Positions 22,144-26,274 of a stretch of 26,274 bases of DNA are shown here, piece by piece. The position numbers were made by a program, and so were the translations under genes. The notes under the pieces were generated by a model. That model did no database searches, was not told the origin of the DNA, and saw nothing but the letters and a program-made list of their open reading frames with translations. Each line of letters starts with the position of its first letter. Position 1 is the first letter of the stretch. Source of the DNA: a virus; IMG/VR virus record IMGVR_UViG_3300006927_003284, positions 1 to 26,274 of that record. One strand, 5' to 3'.

Positions 22144-23078
22144 AAAAAGAACACGTATTAGTCACAGGAGGCGCCGGCTATATAGGCTCTGAACTGATCG
22201 ATTACTTACTCCACGCAGGATATACTGTAACAGCGCTCGATAACTTAATGTATGATCCGACATCGTTGCTGCGCTATACCAACAATCCAGATTTTAGCTT
22301 CATCAAGGGGGACGTTAGAAACGTTCTATTGATGGAACGCCTTATGGCAGAAGCAGACATTATTATACCTTTGGCGGCATTGGTTGGCTTTCCTTTGTGC
22401 GATGAGGACCCCCGTGGTGCCCAAGAGATTAACCATGACGTTAATACTTGGATAGCAAAAAACAAAAAGCCAAATCAAAAGGTTATCTACCCCTGCACTA
22501 ACTCTGGCTACGGCGTTAGTGTCGATGGTTCTGTCTGTACAGAAGAATCACCCCTTAATCCTATTTCGCTCTACGGACGCACCAAAGTGGCGGCAGAGAA
22601 AGAATATCAGGATGTTGACAACTGCATAACGTTTAGATTGGCTACTGTTTTCGGCCCGGGCTCACGCATGCGCACTGACCTCCTTGTAAACAACTTTGTT
22701 CTTAAGACATTGCGCGAGAGAGTTTTGGTGTTGTATGAATGTGAGTTCATGCGCAACTATGTGCATCTTCATGATGTATGTCGCGGCTTTATGTTTGTGC
22801 TCCGTAACTGGGAAGATTGTAAAAATGAAACATATAATCTTGGAAATGACGAACTGAATATGAACAAGCTCCAGCTAGCCGAAAAGATTCAAGAGCATCT
22901 TCCTCTAGAGATAATCCGCGCAGAGATTAACAGCGATCCTGATACCCGCGACTACATTGTTAGTAGCGATAAGATTTATAATAAAGGCTACAAGTGCGCA
23001 TATGATCTCGATGATGGAATCAGACAACTCATAACTGCATATGCTATTATAGAAAGCCCTTGGTACGCAAACTATTAA
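22140..23078 (+). CDS. NDP-sugar epimerase/dehydratase (extended SDR)
   Basis: A 312-aa protein. VTGGAGYIGSELIDYLLHAGY carries the GxxGxxG NAD site. TALDNLMYDPTSLL and IKGDVRN fit the extended-SDR cofactor pattern. SLYGRTKVAAEKEY contains the catalytic YxxxK (Y145, K149), and the TNSGYG stretch supplies the Ser/Thr. FRLATVFGPGSRMRTDLLVNNF is a typical sugar-nucleotide loop. It would epimerise, reduce or dehydrate an NDP-hexose for the glycosyltransferases. Sugar unknown. It starts inside the FAD gene's stop (ATGA). Confidence 0.9.
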   Translation: MKKEHVLVTGGAGYIGSELIDYLLHAGYTVTALDNLMYDPTSLLRYTNNPDFSFIKGDVRNVLLMERLMAEADIIIPLAALVGFPLCDEDPRGAQEINHDVNTWIAKNKKPNQKVIYPCTNSGYGVSVDGSVCTEESPLNPISLYGRTKVAAEKEYQDVDNCITFRLATVFGPGSRMRTDLLVNNFVLKTLRERVLVLYECEFMRNYVHLHDVCRGFMFVLRNWEDCKNETYNLGNDELNMNKLQLAEKIQEHLPLEIIRAEINSDPDTRDYIVSSDKIYNKGYKCAYDLDDGIRQLITAYAIIESPWYANY

Positions 23079-23079
23079 T

Positions 23080-24588
23080 ATGAAACAGATAGATGTATTA
23101 TTCGTCCATCCCAATGGCGCCCAGATAATTTATCAAGAGCTGAGTAAAAACTATTCAGCGATTGAACCGCCTATATGGGCAGCACTGCTGGCAAAAAATG
23201 CCCTCACAAAAGGATTTACTACAAACATTCTTGATTGTGAAGCAGAAAGAATAGACGCATCAGAATCAGCAACCCGGGTAAAAGAGCAGAATCCTCGTTT
23301 GGTGGCGATAGTGGTATATGGTCAACAGCCTTCAGCATCAACTCAGAATATGATTGGCGCACGAAGGTTGATAGAACAACTGAACGCAATCGCTCCAGAA
23401 CTTAAGACGATCCTCATCGGATTACACCCCTCAGCCGTCGCTCGACACACGCTGGAAACCGAAGGCTCTGATTTTGTTTGCCAAGGTGAAGGTCCTTACA
23501 CTATTCAAAAGCTCTTAGAAATCGATATGGACGATCCCGACGCTCTAAGCACCGTCCCCGGGCTTTGGTACCGAGTTGATGGTAAGGCCCTTTGCACACG
23601 CCCTGCGCCGATTATACCGCAAGAGAAGCTCTCTACGGAGCTACCCGGGATGGCATGGGACTTGCTTCCGATGGATAAGTACCGCACATCTAACTGGCAT
23701 GCAATGACAAATGGAGATGACCGTCAGCCGTTCGCTTCTTTGTATACAAGCTTAGGTTGTCCGTTCCGCTGTAGTTTTTGTTGTATTAACGCGCCATTCG
23801 GCAACAATAACTTGGAAAATTGGGACTACGGACGTAATAAGTTTAGATATTGGGAACCAGAATTTATGATTGAAGAGTTTGAAACTCTCCATAAAATGGG
23901 AATCCGGAATATTAAACTAGCTGATGAAATGTTTGTCTTAAATCAAGACCATTTCATGAAGCTATGCAACTTGATTATTGAGAGAGGTTATGACTTTAAC
24001 TTTTGGGCGTACGCTCGTGTAGATACAGTTAAAGAAGAATATCTTGAAACATTAAAGAAAGCCGGCGTTAACTGGCTAGCCTTGGGAATCGAATCGGGAA
24101 ACACTGAAGTTCGAAAGGATGTAACAAAGGGTAAGTTCACAGATGTAAAGATTCAGGATTTAGTAAAGAAGATCCAAGACGCTGGCATCGACGTCATCGG
24201 TAACTATATCTTTGGGCTCCCCGAGGATACTATCGAGACCATGCAAGATACACTGGACATGGCAATGGAACTCAACTGTGAGTTTGCAAACTTCTATTCA
24301 ACCATGGCTTACCCCGGCTCGAAGTTATATCTCGATGCATTGAGAGAAGGCTGGGAGCTTCCAGAAACATATGTGGGATTCTCACAACATTCATACGAGA
24401 CGCACCCGCTGTCAACTAAACATATATCAGCAGCCGAAGTGTTAGGCTTCAGAGACGAAGCGTTTACAAAATACTACACCAGCGATAGATATTTGGATAT
24501 GATTGAGGAAAAGCGAGGAAAAGCCACGCGCCAGTCTATTGAAGATATGACAAAAATAAAACTTAAAAGAAAACTATTGGGAGATTGA
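23080..24588 (+). CDS. B12-binding-domain radical SAM enzyme
   Basis: A 502-aa protein. Residues about 1-165 form a cobalamin-binding-type Rossmann domain (KQIDVLFVHPNGA, RLVAIVVYGQQPSAS, ILIGLHPSAVARHTLE, DFVCQGEGPYTIQKLL). I see no classic DxHxxG, so the cobalamin may lack the lower His ligand, as in many such enzymes. TSLGCPFRCSFCC is the CxxxCxxC [4Fe-4S]/SAM site (C227, C231, C234). The rest follows the radical SAM barrel (WAYARVDTVKEE, LALGIESGNTEV, GNYIFGLPEDTIETM). Many relatives methylate or rearrange unreactive carbons. A modification of a sugar or lipid in the glycan pathway is a fair inference. Confidence 0.9.
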   Translation: MKQIDVLFVHPNGAQIIYQELSKNYSAIEPPIWAALLAKNALTKGFTTNILDCEAERIDASESATRVKEQNPRLVAIVVYGQQPSASTQNMIGARRLIEQLNAIAPELKTILIGLHPSAVARHTLETEGSDFVCQGEGPYTIQKLLEIDMDDPDALSTVPGLWYRVDGKALCTRPAPIIPQEKLSTELPGMAWDLLPMDKYRTSNWHAMTNGDDRQPFASLYTSLGCPFRCSFCCINAPFGNNNLENWDYGRNKFRYWEPEFMIEEFETLHKMGIRNIKLADEMFVLNQDHFMKLCNLIIERGYDFNFWAYARVDTVKEEYLETLKKAGVNWLALGIESGNTEVRKDVTKGKFTDVKIQDLVKKIQDAGIDVIGNYIFGLPEDTIETMQDTLDMAMELNCEFANFYSTMAYPGSKLYLDALREGWELPETYVGFSQHSYETHPLSTKHISAAEVLGFRDEAFTKYYTSDRYLDMIEEKRGKATRQSIEDMTKIKLKRKLLGD

Positions 24589-24589
24589 T

Positions 24590-25201
24590 ATGTTAACGAA
24601 AGAAGATTTGATTGATTTTGAGAACGACATTGCAGCCTGTTTTGATGACGCACAAATCCGCGCACCCGTTCACTTATATAATGGTAATGAAGAGCAAATG
24701 TTGGAGATATTTCGAAAGCATGATATTGGCGATGATGATTGGGTCTTCGGATCTTGGCGAAGCCATTATCAGTGTCTTCTCAAAGGTGTTCCTCCCGAAA
24801 AGCTCAAAGCAGCTATTCTTAAGGGGCGCTCTATTTCATTGTGCTTTGCTGAGCAAAAGGTTCTATGCTCGGGGATCGTAACTGGTGTTCTTCCGATTGC
24901 AGTAGGGGCAGCGCTAGACATTAAAAGGAGAAACCTCCCGGGAAAAGTATATTGTTTTATGGGAGATATGACATCCGAGACTGCGATCGCGCATGTAAGT
25001 ATAAAATATGCCAGAAATCACAAACTCCCTATTCACTTTATCGTTGAAGATAATGGCAAATCAGTTTGTACTGATACTAAATCCACGTGGGGAACTGAGA
25101 AGTTAACCTATGAAGATGTCAACGACGAGTACATAACATATTATAGCTACGACGCAAGTAAGTGGCCACACGCTGGAGCCGGCAAGAGAGTGCAGTTTTG
25201 A
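24590..25201 (+). CDS. 2-oxoacid dehydrogenase E1-alpha-like ThDP protein, short form
   Basis: A 203-aa protein behind GGGAG. FGSWRSHYQCLLKGVPPEKLKAAI matches the E1-alpha substrate loop (YRxH..L.KGVP). IVTGVLPIAVGAALDIKRR is the conserved helix, and FMGDMTSE...IHFIVEDNGKS is a ThDP/Mg site of the GDG-x26-NN type, here GDM (about 125) and DN (about 155). It is much shorter than a usual E1-alpha (over 300 aa), lacking parts of the N- and C-terminal regions. With the E1-beta-like gene after the sulfotransferase it could form a heterotetramer that decarboxylates a 2-oxoacid. No E2 gene is in view. Perhaps an acyl or aldehyde donor for a sugar. Confidence 0.82.
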   Translation: MLTKEDLIDFENDIAACFDDAQIRAPVHLYNGNEEQMLEIFRKHDIGDDDWVFGSWRSHYQCLLKGVPPEKLKAAILKGRSISLCFAEQKVLCSGIVTGVLPIAVGAALDIKRRNLPGKVYCFMGDMTSETAIAHVSIKYARNHKLPIHFIVEDNGKSVCTDTKSTWGTEKLTYEDVNDEYITYYSYDASKWPHAGAGKRVQF

Positions 25202-25806
25202 TCAAAGATGACGTAATCATTTATTCACACCCTAGGAGTGGGTTACATCTACTTTCATTAGGGTTGTATATAATGGGTGAACATTTTAATGATAAGCATA
25301 CATATGCGGAAATATGGGGTAGCGATAAACTACCTTCATATAGGCACTGGTTTGAACTTCTTGATCCCGGAAAAGCCGATTTGCAGTTTAAGAAGCATAT
25401 TTTATTACTAAGAGATTATAAGGTACTTTTTGGAACTACCAACGCAAAAGGAGATACCAGTCCAACAACGGGACTCAACCTTGACGGCTATGCGCAACAA
25501 ATACATAAGTTTGAGCAACTAAAGTCTCCAAAAATGGTTGTATACTACGAAGATTTAATATCTGACAACAATACTTTTATAAAAGTAGCAGATTTTTTAG
25601 ATATTAAATATGATTTAAAGAAAATCGATTTTGAGCATTTAAAGAAATATGCTCATGATTTATATTTGGACTCGGGACACAAGCCATCGGTCAAACAAGA
25701 AGTTCCAGCACCCCGAAAATTGTATCACGTAATGCAATTTTTGCTAAAAAACCAACAAGAACACGATTTGTTTGACAAATATCTAAGGAGATATAACAAT
25801 GGGTAA
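25198..25806 (+). CDS. Sulfotransferase-family protein
   Basis: A 202-aa protein. I propose TTG at 25198, which overlaps the previous stop (TTGA) with AAGAGAG upstream. The ATG at 25162 would overlap the E1-alpha gene by 40 bases. VIIYSHPRSGLHLLSLGL is the PAPS 5'-phosphosulfate loop (PRSGxxLL), HILLLRDYKVLF matches the second sulfate-binding strand (LRDP-like), and VVYYEDLISDNNTFIKVADFLDI is the C-terminal sulfotransferase pattern (YEDL). It would transfer sulfate from PAPS to a sugar or other hydroxyl, giving a charged glycan. It lies between two E1 subunits in a tight overlap, which is unusual. Confidence 0.85.
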   Translation: MIKDDVIIYSHPRSGLHLLSLGLYIMGEHFNDKHTYAEIWGSDKLPSYRHWFELLDPGKADLQFKKHILLLRDYKVLFGTTNAKGDTSPTTGLNLDGYAQQIHKFEQLKSPKMVVYYEDLISDNNTFIKVADFLDIKYDLKKIDFEHLKKYAHDLYLDSGHKPSVKQEVPAPRKLYHVMQFLLKNQQEHDLFDKYLRRYNNG

Positions 25807-26274
25807 ATATTTTGATGAACTGCAACGAGCAATGACTTATCTCGGAGAGCAAGAAGATACGGTATTTCTAGGACAAGCAGTAGCTTATGCCGGCACTGCA
25901 ATGACAAACACTCTTAAGGGTGTAGACAGAGATAAACTAATTGAAATGCCAGTTGATGAAGAAATGCAGATGGGAATCACGAATGGCCTCGCGATCAACG
26001 GTTCTGTCCCAGTTAGCATCTATCCGCGTTGGAACTTTCTTCTATGCGCCATGAATCAGCTGGTTAATCACTTGGATCGCATGCTAGCTTTTTCACACGG
26101 CGAATATACACCCAAGGCGATTATAAGGGTGGGCATCGGATCAGAAAGGCCGCTAAACCCTCAAGTACAACATACAGGTGACTTCACACAGTCGATTCGA
26201 GGTATGTTGAGAAACATTGAAGTTATCCGCTGTGAAGAACCAGAAGATGTGTTCCCAGCGTATTATAAGGCATA
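25799..26274 (+). CDS. 2-oxoacid dehydrogenase E1-beta-like protein, 3'-partial
   Basis: Starts at ATG 25799 (MGKYFDELQRAMTYLGEQ) behind AGGAG and runs off the window; 158 codons are visible. VFLGQAVAYAGTAMTNTL, LIEMPVDEEMQMGITNGLAINGSVPVSIYPRWNFLLCAMNQLVNHLDRM matches, segment by segment, the E1-beta/transketolase pyrimidine-binding fold (xGEdv, DTPxsExgixGxAxGxAxxGxrPv, FxxxAxdQivnhxaK). The conserved Glu of the ThDP activation site is in the VDEEMQMG stretch. It overlaps the sulfotransferase by eight bases. It is the natural partner of the E1-alpha-like protein two genes upstream. Confidence 0.82.
   Translation, partial: MGKYFDELQRAMTYLGEQEDTVFLGQAVAYAGTAMTNTLKGVDRDKLIEMPVDEEMQMGITNGLAINGSVPVSIYPRWNFLLCAMNQLVNHLDRMLAFSHGEYTPKAIIRVGIGSERPLNPQVQHTGDFTQSIRGMLRNIEVIRCEEPEDVFPAYYKA

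Overview
The window looks like an accessory and late-gene section of a large tailed-phage genome, most likely a T4-superfamily myovirus from a marine or other aquatic habitat. All supported genes lie on the + strand. They are packed with 1-20 base overlaps (ATGA, TAATG, TTGA), and many are small proteins of the kind found in T4-like cyanophages and pelagimyophages: a HAD phosphatase, a coiled-coil/membrane protein, a ligase-fold/NMNAT fusion, PhoH, a Cas4-like nuclease and strings of small uncharacterised proteins. No portal, capsid, tail or polymerase gene is present, so the taxonomic call is inference. Two lipoproteins with lipoboxes point to a Gram-negative host. Their style (regulatory-like repeats and a vWA domain with a DTSGSM motif) recalls Myxococcota/Bdellovibrionota-like bacteria, which is a weak hint only.

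Layout. 1-6946: HAD phosphatase (5'-partial), small phage proteins including a 47-aa membrane protein, a zinc metallopeptidase that appears fused to a second small protein with its own possible start, a 781-aa nucleotidyltransferase fusion, an acidic helical protein, a Fis-like HTH protein and a small basic protein. 6937-7280: a complete tmRNA with an encoded tag ANNNNNFESVRLAA. Its 5' end lies inside the preceding gene, upstream of that gene's stop codon. 7330-11352: an envelope-directed group with a 632-aa lipoprotein, an LpxH-like metallophosphoesterase, two small proteins, an unlisted 36-aa Cys-rich peptide and a vWA lipoprotein. 11409-14605: a cytidylyltransferase-like enzyme, an HNH endonuclease, a small phage protein, a roughly 100-nt structured non-coding stretch, tRNA-Thr(UGU) and a PIN-PhoH fusion. 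14691-15639: a small protein and a second zincin. 15673-26274 (3'-partial): a long operon behind a strong sigma70-type promoter. It carries a Cas4/RecB-like nuclease, three glycosyltransferases, an uncharacterised helical protein, an L-2-hydroxyglutarate-oxidase-like FAD enzyme, an NDP-sugar epimerase, a B12/radical-SAM enzyme, a 2-oxoacid dehydrogenase E1-alpha-like protein, a sulfotransferase and the start of an E1-beta-like protein.

Together, the last operon reads as a phage-encoded pathway to build or decorate a glycan, either on the virion or on the host surface. The lipoprotein/phosphoesterase group may alter the host envelope. The tmRNA, tRNA, structured RNA and PIN-PhoH protein suggest the phage manages translation and RNA quality in the infected cell. 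The most novel-looking points are the tmRNA whose maturation would make the upstream mRNA stopless, the structured RNA before tRNA-Thr, a repeated CTATTTAT..TAGTA upstream motif, and the E1-alpha/sulfotransferase/E1-beta order.
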